Shown piece by piece: positions 34,348 through 42,589 of a stretch of 64,000 nt of DNA. Position 1 is the first letter of the stretch. Each line of letters starts with the position of its first letter. The position numbers and the translations under genes are program-made. The notes beneath the pieces are model-generated. The model was given only the letters and a program-made list of their open reading frames with translations, did not search any database and was not told the origin of the DNA. Source of the stretch: JBHFEI01 sp041928815 (GTDB lineage Bacteria > Pseudomonadota > Alphaproteobacteria > Rhizobiales > Rhizobiaceae); assembly GCF_041928815.1 (NCBI RefSeq), contig NZ_JBHFEI010000006.1, positions 186,001-250,000 on the forward strand, written 5' to 3'.

Positions 34348-35322
34348 TCAAGAAATGAGGACTGCCGGCAACAGCAACGCCAGGACCAGCAGCGTGCAGG
34401 CCCGGTAGAAAAGACGAATGCCGGCCTCGATGTCGGCCGCGCCGGCATCGCCACGCCCCTCCGGGTTCTGCATCGGCTCCTCGACGCGGACGCCGCCGTA
34501 GACGCGCGGGCCGGCAAGCTGGATGCCGAGCGTGCCCGCCATCGCCGTCTCCGGCCAGCCCGCGTTCGGCGAGCGATGCAGGCCGTGATCGCGGAGGCAG
34601 ACGGCGAGCGCGCGGCGCGCCGTCTCCATGCCGTGGAGCGACCCGGCCGCGCCGATCAGAAGGAGCGCGGAGAGCCGCGCGGGCAGCAAGTTGGCCAGAT
34701 CATCCAGCCGGGCGGACGCCCAGCCGAACTGCCGGTACCGCTCGCTGCGATGGCCGATCATCGAATCGGCGGTGTTCAGCATCTTGTAGGCGAGAATGCC
34801 CGGCAGGCCGAGAACGAGATACCAGAAGGCCGGTGCCACGACGCCGTCGGAAAAATTCTCCGACAGGCTTTCGATCGCCGCACGCGACACGCCGGCCTGG
34901 TCGAGCGTGGCCGGATCGCGGCCGACGATCCTCGACACGGCCCGCCTGCCGCCGGCAAGCCCCTCGGACCGCAGCGCCGAGGCGACCGCGCCGACGTGGT
35001 CGGCAAGGCTTTTCTGCGCCAAGAAGACGGCGACGACGGCGATTTCCGCCAACCGTCCCGCATCGCCGAAGAAACGGAGCACACCTGCGGCGATCCACCC
35101 GGCAAGGAGGCTCGCGCCGAGCAGCACCGCGATTGTCAGGACGCCGCCGAGACGGCGCAGCCTGTCTCCAAAGATCGGCCGGTTGAACACGCGCTCGAAG
35201 CCGGAGATCGCGCGGCCGAAAATGGCGACCGGATGGGAGAATCGTTTCCAGAGCCAATCGGGATCGCCGACAAGGCGATCCAGCACCAGCGCAGCCGCAA
35301 GCATGCCGAAGGCGGCACTCAT
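34348..35322 (-). CDS. cobD: Adenosylcobinamide-phosphate synthase
   Basis: A 324-residue integral membrane protein (CobD/CbiB) that attaches the aminopropanol side chain to adenosylcobyric acid. Conserved elements are LVGDPDWLWKRFSHPVAIFG, SLADHV, SRIVGRDPATLDQAGV and SENFSDGVVAPAFWY. Five to six membrane segments are evident. The decarboxylase gene cobC, often adjacent in rhizobia, is not present here. An 82-base gap separates it from cobB upstream. Confidence 0.95.
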   Translation of the reverse strand: MSAAFGMLAAALVLDRLVGDPDWLWKRFSHPVAIFGRAISGFERVFNRPIFGDRLRRLGGVLTIAVLLGASLLAGWIAAGVLRFFGDAGRLAEIAVVAVFLAQKSLADHVGAVASALRSEGLAGGRRAVSRIVGRDPATLDQAGVSRAAIESLSENFSDGVVAPAFWYLVLGLPGILAYKMLNTADSMIGHRSERYRQFGWASARLDDLANLLPARLSALLLIGAAGSLHGMETARRALAVCLRDHGLHRSPNAGWPETAMAGTLGIQLAGPRVYGGVRVEEPMQNPEGRGDAGAADIEAGIRLFYRACTLLVLALLLPAVLIS

Positions 35323-35404
35323 CGAAACCGCCTCCCGTCATACCGCAGGAGCGTAAGCGACAGGCGGCGCACACCGCTCCCTTCGCGCACCTTCACCTCC
35401 GGCC

Positions 35405-36703
35405 TCATGCCGCCCTGTCGATCAGATGCAGGAAAGAGCCGGCCACGCGGCCGCGCCTCAGACCGGCGGTGCCGAGATCGGATCCGGCGGCGTCATGGAC
35501 ACGAAAGAGCGGATCAGCGGCACCTTCCGACACGATCGTCGCGTAGTGGAACTCATGCGCCATCACCGTCCCCTGAACGAAAAAGTCCTTGCCGGCTGCC
35601 GCACGGCGGTAACCGAGATGCCGGCGGCGCTCGGCAAAACTCGTCACCAGAGGCAGGAGGCCCGTCATGGGGTAGCGGACGCCGTCGGCCGCGACAAGAC
35701 CCTCGCCCAGCACCATGTAGCCGCCGCATTCGCCGAAGACGACCGCCGAGCGGGCCGCAGCCCCCCTGAGCCCGGTCTTGAAGCGATGCGCCTCGGCGAG
35801 GCGGGCCGCATGGAGCTCCGGATAACCGCCCGGCAGGTAGACGGCATCGGCATCCGTCGCCGGCGCTTCGTCGGCAAGCGGCGAAAACGGCAGGATCTCG
35901 GCCCCGGCCTTTCGCCAGCCGTCGAGCAGATGCGCATAGGCGAAGGCGAAAGCGCGATCCCGCGCCACGGCGATGCGGCTGCCGGGCGGATCGAGTGCGG
36001 TGACCTCCGCCGTTGCGCCGCCGATCCGCGCGCCGCGCGCGATCGCCACGATCGATTCCATGTCGCATGTCTCGGCGACGCAACGCGCGGCGTGGGCGAT
36101 GAAGGTTTCCAGCGCCGGATGCTCCTCCGCCAGGACGAGGCCGAGATGACGTTCTGGAAGCACGAGCGCCGGGTCGCGCCGCAGCGCGCCGAGCACAGGC
36201 ATGGCGATGGCGGCAAGCGCCTGGCGCAGCATCGCCTCGTGGCGGTCGCTGCCGACCTTGTTGAGGATGACGCCGGCCACGGGCACGTCGGGACGAAATG
36301 CGGCGTAGCCGGACACCAGCGCCGCCACTGACTGCGCCATCCGGCCGCAATCGACCACGAGCACGACGGGAAGGCCGATGAGGGCCGCGAGATCCGCCGG
36401 CGTGCCGCTGCCGTCCATTGCCCCGTCGAAAAGTCCCATCATGGCTTCGACGATCAGCGTCGCGCCGCCCGCCGTCGCGCGTGCGGCCTGACCCCGTATC
36501 CATTCGGGACGCATCGCCCAGGGATCGTAGTTGAGGCAGGCGACGCCGCTCGCCGCGGCATGGAAGGCCGGGTCGATATAGTCGGGACCTGCCTTTCCCG
36601 GCGCAACCGCGATGCCGCGATCGCGGAGCGCGCGCATGAGGCCGAGCGTCAGCGTCGTCTTGCCCGAGCCCGACGACGGGGCGGCGATCAGCAATCCGCT
36701 CAT
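35405..36703 (-). CDS. cobB: Cobyrinic (hydrogenobyrinic) acid a,c-diamide synthase
   Basis: A 432-residue ATP- and glutamine-dependent amidase. The N-terminal synthetase domain has Walker A-like APSSGSGKTTLTLGLM and GPDYIDPAFH. The C-terminal class I-like amidotransferase domain has GECGGYMVLGE with the catalytic Cys. It amidates side chains a and c of the corrin ring. It overlaps cobA by 4 bases (ATGA), forming a cobE..cobA-cobB gene set on the minus strand. Confidence 0.96.
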   Translation of the reverse strand: MSGLLIAAPSSGSGKTTLTLGLMRALRDRGIAVAPGKAGPDYIDPAFHAAASGVACLNYDPWAMRPEWIRGQAARATAGGATLIVEAMMGLFDGAMDGSGTPADLAALIGLPVVLVVDCGRMAQSVAALVSGYAAFRPDVPVAGVILNKVGSDRHEAMLRQALAAIAMPVLGALRRDPALVLPERHLGLVLAEEHPALETFIAHAARCVAETCDMESIVAIARGARIGGATAEVTALDPPGSRIAVARDRAFAFAYAHLLDGWRKAGAEILPFSPLADEAPATDADAVYLPGGYPELHAARLAEAHRFKTGLRGAAARSAVVFGECGGYMVLGEGLVAADGVRYPMTGLLPLVTSFAERRRHLGYRRAAAGKDFFVQGTVMAHEFHYATIVSEGAADPLFRVHDAAGSDLGTAGLRRGRVAGSFLHLIDRAA

Positions 36704-37533
36704 GCCCGGTCCTTCAGCGCGGCGGCAGGGGCGGCAAGCACCCGCCCGTTCATGGCGCCCAGCCAGTCGAGCGATTCGCGCAGACGCACGACCTCTCCGA
36801 GAACGACGATCGCGGGCGCCTCGATGCGGGCGGACGCGGCATCGGCCGCCGCATGGCCGAGCGTCGTCTCGAGGACCGTCTGCTGCGGGGTGGAGGCGGC
36901 GCAGACGAACGCGAGCGGCTCGTCCGCGCGGCGTCCGGCGGCGATCAGCCGGCGGGTGATCTCGCCGATGTGTTTTAGCGCCATGTACATGACGACGACC
37001 GGCGAACCGCGTGCGACCCCTTCCCAGTCGATCACGTCCGGCACGAGGCCGGAGGCGTTGTGGCCGGTCAGGAAGGTGACGACATGGGTGACGTCGCGAT
37101 GCGTCACCGGAATGCCGGCATAGGAAAGACCGCCGATCCCGGCCGTGACTCCGGGCACGATCCGGAACGGGATGCCATGCTCGACGAGGGTCAGCGCCTC
37201 CTCCCCGCCGCGTCCGAAGACGAAGGGATCACCGCCCTTCAGCCGAAGAACGCGCTGACCGGCGCGGGCGAGCGCCACCAGGCGAAGCGAAATGTCGCGC
37301 TGCTTCGGCGACGGCTTGCCGCCGCGCTTTCCCGCGAATTCAAGGACGGCGCCGGCCCGGGCGTAACGAAGGCAGCCGGCGTCCACGAGCGCGTCGTGGA
37401 CGATGACATCCGCCTGCCGCAGCGCATGGGCGGCATGAAGGGTCAAAAGCCCCGGATCGCCCGGCCCGGCCCCCACCAGCCAGACGGAGCCGGGCTGCAG
37501 GACGGGAAGATCGGCAAACGGATCACATGTCAT
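36700..37533 (-). CDS. cobA: Uroporphyrinogen-III C-methyltransferase
   Basis: A 277-residue SAM-dependent enzyme that makes precorrin-2 from uroporphyrinogen III, the entry step to cobalamin and siroheme. It has WLVGAGPGDPGLLTLHA, VLRLKGGDPFVFGRGGEE and VPGVTAGIGGLSYAGIPVTHRD. Being single-domain, it is CobA rather than CysG. Start MTCDPFADLP is preceded by a GGAAGGGCGGG purine run; the longer ORF adds 20 residues. Confidence 0.96.
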   Translation of the reverse strand: MTCDPFADLPVLQPGSVWLVGAGPGDPGLLTLHAAHALRQADVIVHDALVDAGCLRYARAGAVLEFAGKRGGKPSPKQRDISLRLVALARAGQRVLRLKGGDPFVFGRGGEEALTLVEHGIPFRIVPGVTAGIGGLSYAGIPVTHRDVTHVVTFLTGHNASGLVPDVIDWEGVARGSPVVVMYMALKHIGEITRRLIAAGRRADEPLAFVCAASTPQQTVLETTLGHAAADAASARIEAPAIVVLGEVVRLRESLDWLGAMNGRVLAAPAAALKDRA

Positions 37534-37672
37534 CGGCCCGCCCTTCCCCGTCGCGTTGAATCTCCGTGTGAAGTTGCGGACTCCGATTGCCAAGACATGC
37601 CGGCAAGCGCCTGGGGGGATTCATGAATCATTTTCTCAGAAAGTTGAATCAAAACATGAAGAAAGGCCGCCA

Positions 37673-38134
37673 TCACGCGAAAGCCCCGTTATGGGGCGCG
37701 GCCACCACAGCGATCGCCGCCGTTGCCCGCGCCGAGCGGAGCTTCGGCACGGCAAGCCATCCATCCGGGCCCGCCGCCGCGAGCGCCGCCGCCTCGGCGA
37801 CGCCATGACAGCCAGTATGGGCGAAAACGATGTCGGAAGGGTTGAGAAGGCGGGGCGTCAGGGCCTCGAGCGTCGCCGCGTCGAAGGTGCGGAGCGCGAC
37901 GGCAAAATGGCGGGCGGCGTCGATGACGGCCGGCTCGTTCGCCCGCCGGTCCAGGGATGCGATGCAGCCGATCCGGGCGCCCAGCACACCGGCGCGGGCA
38001 AGCGCCGCCTCCGCAAGCGCGATGATCTCGGCAGCCGGCGTATTCCGTTCGCAGCCGAGACCCAGGAAAACGCAAGGCCCGGATTCCGGCATGTCGCCGC
38101 GATGATGGCTTTGCCCGGCTTCCTCTCGCGTCAT
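37673..38134 (-). CDS. cobE: Cobalamin biosynthesis protein CobE
   Basis: A 153-residue CobE/CbiG-C-terminal type protein. The FLGLGCERNTPAAEIIALAEAALARAG start and IGCIASLDRRANEPAV segment match. CobE assists early corrin-ring synthesis but has no firmly assigned reaction. Its presence with cobA and cobB fits the rhizobial aerobic pathway. About 140 bases separate it from cobA. Upstream, 38135-38363 lacks a clear cobalamin-riboswitch B12 box. Confidence 0.88.
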   Translation of the reverse strand: MTREEAGQSHHRGDMPESGPCVFLGLGCERNTPAAEIIALAEAALARAGVLGARIGCIASLDRRANEPAVIDAARHFAVALRTFDAATLEALTPRLLNPSDIVFAHTGCHGVAEAAALAAAGPDGWLAVPKLRSARATAAIAVVAAPHNGAFA

Positions 38135-38363
38135 GGTCCGCCTCCCGATCGGATCGCCGCGACAGTGCCGGGGACACGCCGGCCTGACGGGATGCCGGCG
38201 CGGCGGGCACGACAGCTGCGGATCACGCCCCCGTTCGGGTCGGCCTTTCCGCACGCTCTTCCGGCCCGCGCATCACGGGCACTGTCACCTTCCATTGTCT
38301 AGTGAAGGCCGGCGGAGCGGTCAAACCGATTTGCGCCATCTCCTTTGACGAACGCGCCGTCGC

Positions 38364-40559
38364 TCAACCGGTCGCGCATCGCGGTCGGGCCGACGGAGGC
38401 GTCAGGTCGGCAAGAGCCTCGTCCGCGGGAACGGGCTTTCCGTAGAGATATCCCTGGCCGCAGCGGCAGCCGAGCAGTTTCAGCACCTGTTCCTGCTCGA
38501 CGGTTTCGATCCCCTCGGCAATCGTCTCGAGGCCGAGATCGGTGCCCATGGACAGCATGGCGCGGGTGATCGCGGCATCCTGCGGGTTGCTGATCAGGTC
38601 GCGGACGAAGCGCCGGTCGATCTTCAATGTCGTCAGGGGAAAACGCTGCAGGGAACTCAGCGAGGCGTAGCCGGTGCCGAAATCGTCAAAGGCAATGCGC
38701 ACGCCGATCTCGCGCAACTCCCGGATCGCCGCCAGCGACAGATCGTCCTTGTGCAGCGCGATCGTCTCGGTGACCTCAAGTTCGAGCTGCTCCGGCTTCA
38801 GGTCGTGGCGCGACAGTGTGTCCGTCACGTGCTGCGCGAGGTTGCCGGAACGGAACTGCGCGGCAAACAGATTGACACCGACGCGGATGTCGCCTCGCCC
38901 GGCGTCGCGCCACCTTGCCATCTGACGGCAGGCTTCGTCGAGCACCCACCAGCCGATCGGCAGGGCCAGGGAACTCTCTTCCAATGCCGGAAGAAACGTG
39001 GCGGGCAGCAGCAGGCCGCGTTCCGGATGCTGCCACCGGATCAGCGCCTCCATGCCGATCACGCGCCCCTCGGTGAGCGAAACCTGCGGCTGGTAGAAGA
39101 GCCGCAGATCATTGTGCTGGAGGGCCCTGAGGAGCTCGTCCTGCGTCGCGCGCCTCAGGGCGGTCGCGTTGCGCATCTCCGGCTCGAAGAGAAACGCCGA
39201 CCGGCCGCCAGCCTGCTTCGCCCTGTAGAGGGCGAGATCGGCGCTGGCGATCAGTTCCTCACCATCGCTGCCGTGAAACGGCGCGACCGCGCATCCGACG
39301 CTCGCCGTCACGTGAAAAACATTGCCGCCGAACTCGAAGGGCTCGTCAAAGGCCCGCAGCACCCGCCCCGCCACCGCGCGTACCGTCGCCGGATCGCCCA
39401 CTCCGGAAAGAAGGATGGCGAACTCGTCCCCGGTGAAACGACCGATCATGACGCCGCCGTCGAAGATCGTCGGCAGGCGCACCGCCACGGCCTGAAGCAG
39501 CGAATCGCCGACGTCATGGCCGAAGCTGCCATTGACCTCGTTGAAATGATCGATATCGACAAGTAGGACCGCGGCGTTCGACGCCTGCGCGACCGCATCG
39601 ACGACGAGATCCTCGAAATGCAGACGGTTGATGAGACCCGTCAGGGGATCATGATGGGCAAGTCTCAGCAGACGGGCATCGCGCTCGCGCCGCTCGGTGA
39701 TATCGCGGATCATCGCCCCGATGCCGATCCCGTGCTCGTCGGTCCAGGTGGACAGCGACAGTTCGATCGGGAACTCCGTCCCGTCGCGCCGCAACGCCAC
39801 GAGTTCGACGGTCTTGCCACTCAGCTTGGAGGGCACGCCGCCGGCCACGCGCGCGACCCCGTCGCGGTGGGCGCCGCGCAGGCGCTCGGGAATGATGATA
39901 TCGAGCGGCCGACCGATCATGTCCTCGCGACCGTAGCCGAAAAGCTGGGTCGCGGCGCGGTTGACGAAGGTGATGCGACCTTCCGCATTGATCGCCAGAA
40001 GCGAAACGGCATTCGCGTCGGCAAATCCCATCACCGTCCGCCGCACCATCTCGGCGCGGCGCCTCTCGATCTCGTCCATGACGAGGGCCGCCATTTCCTG
40101 CAGCCTGTCACGATCCCCCCGATCGAAGCTCGCGCGCGGCTGGGTGTCGAGAATGCAGAGCGCACCCAGCCTCTGGCCGCCGGGGGCGATCAGCGGCGCA
40201 CCGGCATAGAAGCGGACGAACGGAGCCTGTGTGACAAACGGGTTTTCGGAAAAGCGCGGATCTTGTGATGCGTCCGCCACCACCATCACCTCGTCGCTGC
40301 GGATGGTGTGGTCGCAGAAGGAGATCGACCGGGCGGTTTCCTCCAGCTCGAGACCGACGCGGGACTTGAGCCACTGTCGCTCGCGCCCGACAAGGGAGAT
40401 GAAAACGATGGGCGCCTGGAAGAGCGAGCGCGCTAGGCGGGCGATGCGATCGAAGCGCGGTTCGGGCGCGGTACCGGCGATCTCGAACCCATCGAGCGCG
40501 CGCAACCGGCCTTCCTCGACACTGTCGAGAGCGCAAGCGGTTTGCTCCTGCTCGAGCAT
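38364..40559 (-). CDS. GAF-PAS-(degenerate GGDEF)-EAL cyclic-di-GMP signalling protein
   Basis: A 731-residue cytoplasmic sensor. Order: GAF (about residues 30-175), PAS (about 190-305, ITFVNRAATQLFGYGREDMIG), GGDEF (about 310-465) and EAL (about 480-720). The cyclase signature reads FTGDEFA instead of GGDEF, so cyclase activity is doubtful. The EAL side looks intact (GMEALIRWQHPERG, VTETIALHKDD, DDFGTGYASLSSL, AEGIETVEQ), which suggests c-di-GMP phosphodiesterase activity. No membrane segments. Start MLEQEQTAC chosen for its GAGGATTGAGG upstream. Confidence 0.93.
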   Translation of the reverse strand: MLEQEQTACALDSVEEGRLRALDGFEIAGTAPEPRFDRIARLARSLFQAPIVFISLVGRERQWLKSRVGLELEETARSISFCDHTIRSDEVMVVADASQDPRFSENPFVTQAPFVRFYAGAPLIAPGGQRLGALCILDTQPRASFDRGDRDRLQEMAALVMDEIERRRAEMVRRTVMGFADANAVSLLAINAEGRITFVNRAATQLFGYGREDMIGRPLDIIIPERLRGAHRDGVARVAGGVPSKLSGKTVELVALRRDGTEFPIELSLSTWTDEHGIGIGAMIRDITERRERDARLLRLAHHDPLTGLINRLHFEDLVVDAVAQASNAAVLLVDIDHFNEVNGSFGHDVGDSLLQAVAVRLPTIFDGGVMIGRFTGDEFAILLSGVGDPATVRAVAGRVLRAFDEPFEFGGNVFHVTASVGCAVAPFHGSDGEELIASADLALYRAKQAGGRSAFLFEPEMRNATALRRATQDELLRALQHNDLRLFYQPQVSLTEGRVIGMEALIRWQHPERGLLLPATFLPALEESSLALPIGWWVLDEACRQMARWRDAGRGDIRVGVNLFAAQFRSGNLAQHVTDTLSRHDLKPEQLELEVTETIALHKDDLSLAAIRELREIGVRIAFDDFGTGYASLSSLQRFPLTTLKIDRRFVRDLISNPQDAAITRAMLSMGTDLGLETIAEGIETVEQEQVLKLLGCRCGQGYLYGKPVPADEALADLTPPSARPRCATG

Positions 40560-40874
40560 CCTCAATCCTCGCAACCCTGTCCGATGCCGGCAAGCGGCAT
40601 GTTCCACTCCCGCGCGCGTCCTCGCGGACACAGCACACGCCGGGAAAGCCTAGGGGCGAGATGTTATCGAGTGATAAAGGTCCACACCACTGATTCACCG
40701 TGACGACCTTAACGCAACTTCAACGATTTGCCTGCAGCGGGCATACCAACCGATGTCACCGTGCCGACGAGCGCGAAAGGATCGCCTCGGTTACAAACGG
40801 GATTTGCACTTTTCGCGTCCCTCGTGCATGGATCGGAAGCCGCCGTCGCGCTTCCCGAAATCAGGATTGTCCTC
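40560..40874. other. Divergent promoter region between EAL gene and TSUP gene
   Basis: About 315 bases. The frame of the TSUP gene stays open through part of it from a TTG at 40728, but those residues lack family character. Probably holds both promoters; no clear operator seen. Confidence 0.35.
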
Positions 40875-41660
40875 TTGGCCGATCTCACCGTGCAGGTCAT
40901 CGCCTTTCTCGTCGTCGCGGCGTTCGTCGCCGGGTTCATCGATTCGATCGCGGGCGGCGGCGGCATGATCGCGCTTCCGGCACTGCTCATCGCCGGAGTT
41001 CCGCCGCTCGAGACGCTGGGCACGGCGAAGCTGCAATCCCTCTTCGGCTCGGGCTCGGCGAGCCTTGCCTATGCGCGCCGTGGCCATGTGCATCTGCGCA
41101 CGCAGTTGCCGCTGGCGGTGATCTCCGCAGCCGGCGCAGCGGTCGGCGCCCTGGCGGCAACCGTGATGCCGGCTTACCTGCTTCGGCTGATCCTTCCTTT
41201 CCTGCTGATCGCCATCGCGCTTTTCTTTGCCGTCAAACCCGACATTGACGACAGCGAGCGCGCGCGAAAAATCGGTGCTTTCGCTTTCGCCGCCACGCTC
41301 GTGCCGGCAATCGGCTTCTATGACGGCATCTTCGGCCCGGGCACAGGCTCCTTTTTCATGCTGGCCCTCGTCACGCTGGCGGGTTTCGGCGTGCTCAAGG
41401 CAACCGCCCACACCAAGGTGCTCAATTTCGGCTCGAACCTCGGCAGTTTCGTCGTCTTCGCCGTCTCAGGCGCCGTCCTCTGGAAACTGGGGCTGATGAT
41501 GGGCGCGGGCCAGTTCCTCGGCGCGCAACTCGGCTCGCGGCTTGCGATCCGCAGCGGCGCGCGCATCATCAAGCCGATGCTGATCCTGTCCTGCGTCGCG
41601 CTCACCACGCGCCTTCTTGCCGACCCCACCCATCCGATCCGGGTCTGGGCCGGCTTCTAG
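40875..41660 (+). CDS. TauE/SafE (TSUP) family permease
   Basis: A protein of about 261 residues with eight membrane segments and the TSUP repeats: GFIDSIAGGGGMIALPALL at the start and GFYDGIFGPGTGSFFMLALVTL in the second half. Anion (organosulfur or other) transport is inferred from the family. The start is uncertain: no ATG lies upstream of the first membrane segment. I chose a TTG with AGGA 8 bases before it; a TTG at 40728 would add 49 residues. Confidence 0.85.
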   Translation: MADLTVQVIAFLVVAAFVAGFIDSIAGGGGMIALPALLIAGVPPLETLGTAKLQSLFGSGSASLAYARRGHVHLRTQLPLAVISAAGAAVGALAATVMPAYLLRLILPFLLIAIALFFAVKPDIDDSERARKIGAFAFAATLVPAIGFYDGIFGPGTGSFFMLALVTLAGFGVLKATAHTKVLNFGSNLGSFVVFAVSGAVLWKLGLMMGAGQFLGAQLGSRLAIRSGARIIKPMLILSCVALTTRLLADPTHPIRVWAGF

Positions 41661-41820
41661 TCCGGTTAAAGACCCGGAATCGATCTCTCTGGAAGAACCC
41701 GCAAGCAATTGATGGAAAACGCTTTTCACGAAGAACGAATGAAGCCGCCTGTCGCATGTCCAAAAAAAGAAAGTGCGAGCGCCTGTCCGGCGAACACTGG
41801 CTCACCGGCCAAGCTCTATT

Positions 41821-41880
41821 TCTCTGTTTTAACAGATTGTCCGGATGTCAAATCCGATCCGGATTTGACTGGAAATGCTT
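41821..41880 (-). repeat. Dispersed intergenic repeat, copy 2
   Basis: Read on the minus strand, this begins AAGCATTTCCAGTCAAATCC and aligns with 17392-17451 over its whole length at roughly three quarters identity. It lies between the TSUP gene and cobO. Confidence 0.75.
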
Positions 41881-41910
41881 TACTCTTTTACTTTGCCGCA
41901 GTGTCCGATG

Positions 41911-41930
41911 CCGAAGCGATCCCGCTTCGG
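41911..41930 (-). terminator. Hairpin after cobO
   Basis: An 8-bp perfect stem, CCGAAGCG/CGCTTCGG, with a 4-base loop, 11 bases beyond the cobO stop. There is no T-run on the minus strand, so it may be a 3'-end stabiliser rather than a true terminator. Confidence 0.4.
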
Positions 41931-41941
41931 CTGGAAATCCT

Positions 41942-42589
41942 CTAGAATTCCACGCCGATCTGCGCCTTCACGCCGGAGCGGAACGGATGCTTGACGAGTT
42001 CCATTTCGGTGACGAGGTCGGCGGCCTCGATCAGGGCTTCCCTGGCATTGCGCCCGGTCAGAACGACATGGGTCATGGCCGGCTTTTCTTCCGCGAGGAA
42101 ACGAAGGACCTCGTCCAGATCGATATAGTCGTAGCGCAGTGCGATGTTGATCTCGTCGAGCAGAACCATGGCATTGCCTTCGTCGCGAATCAGTTCCTTC
42201 GCCTTTTCCCAGGCCTTTTCCGCCATGGCGACGTCACGGGCCCGGTCCTGCGTTTCCCAGGTGAAGCCCTCGCCGAGCGTGTGGAACGCGCAGAGGTGCG
42301 GGAAATGCGTCTCGATCAGCGTCCGCTCCCCTGTCTCCCACGCGCCCTTGATGAACTGGACGACGGCGCAGCGCCGTCCGTGGGCGATATGGCGGAAGAT
42401 CATGCCGAAGCCGGCGGTGGACTTGCCCTTGCCCTTACCGGTATGGACGATGACCAGACCTTTCTCGCCGGTCTTGCTCGCCATGATCTTGTCGCGCGCC
42501 GTCTTCTTTTTCGCCATCTTCATGGCATGGCGCGCGTCGTCGCCGACGGTCCCGTCGATGGATGCGCCGGTGTCGTGGTCGTCGTTCAT
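41942..42589 (-). CDS. cobO: Cob(I)yrinic acid a,c-diamide adenosyltransferase
   Basis: A 215-residue CobA/CobO-type ATP:corrinoid adenosyltransferase. Walker A is VHTGKGKGKSTAGFGM, followed by CAVVQFIKGAWETGER, TWETQDRARD and LLDEINIALRYDYID. It transfers the adenosyl group from ATP to Co(I) corrinoid. It overlaps cobN by 4 bases and is last of the cobP-cobW-cobN-cobO run. Confidence 0.96.
   Translation of the reverse strand: MNDDHDTGASIDGTVGDDARHAMKMAKKKTARDKIMASKTGEKGLVIVHTGKGKGKSTAGFGMIFRHIAHGRRCAVVQFIKGAWETGERTLIETHFPHLCAFHTLGEGFTWETQDRARDVAMAEKAWEKAKELIRDEGNAMVLLDEINIALRYDYIDLDEVLRFLAEEKPAMTHVVLTGRNAREALIEAADLVTEMELVKHPFRSGVKAQIGVEF

Noticed and set aside
38135..38363. Possible cobalamin riboswitch upstream of cobE (minus strand)
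   Set aside because: It contains GCAGCTGT- and GGCACTG-like pieces, but no AGTCAGGAGACC-type B12 box and the spacing is wrong; the resemblance seems due to high G+C content.
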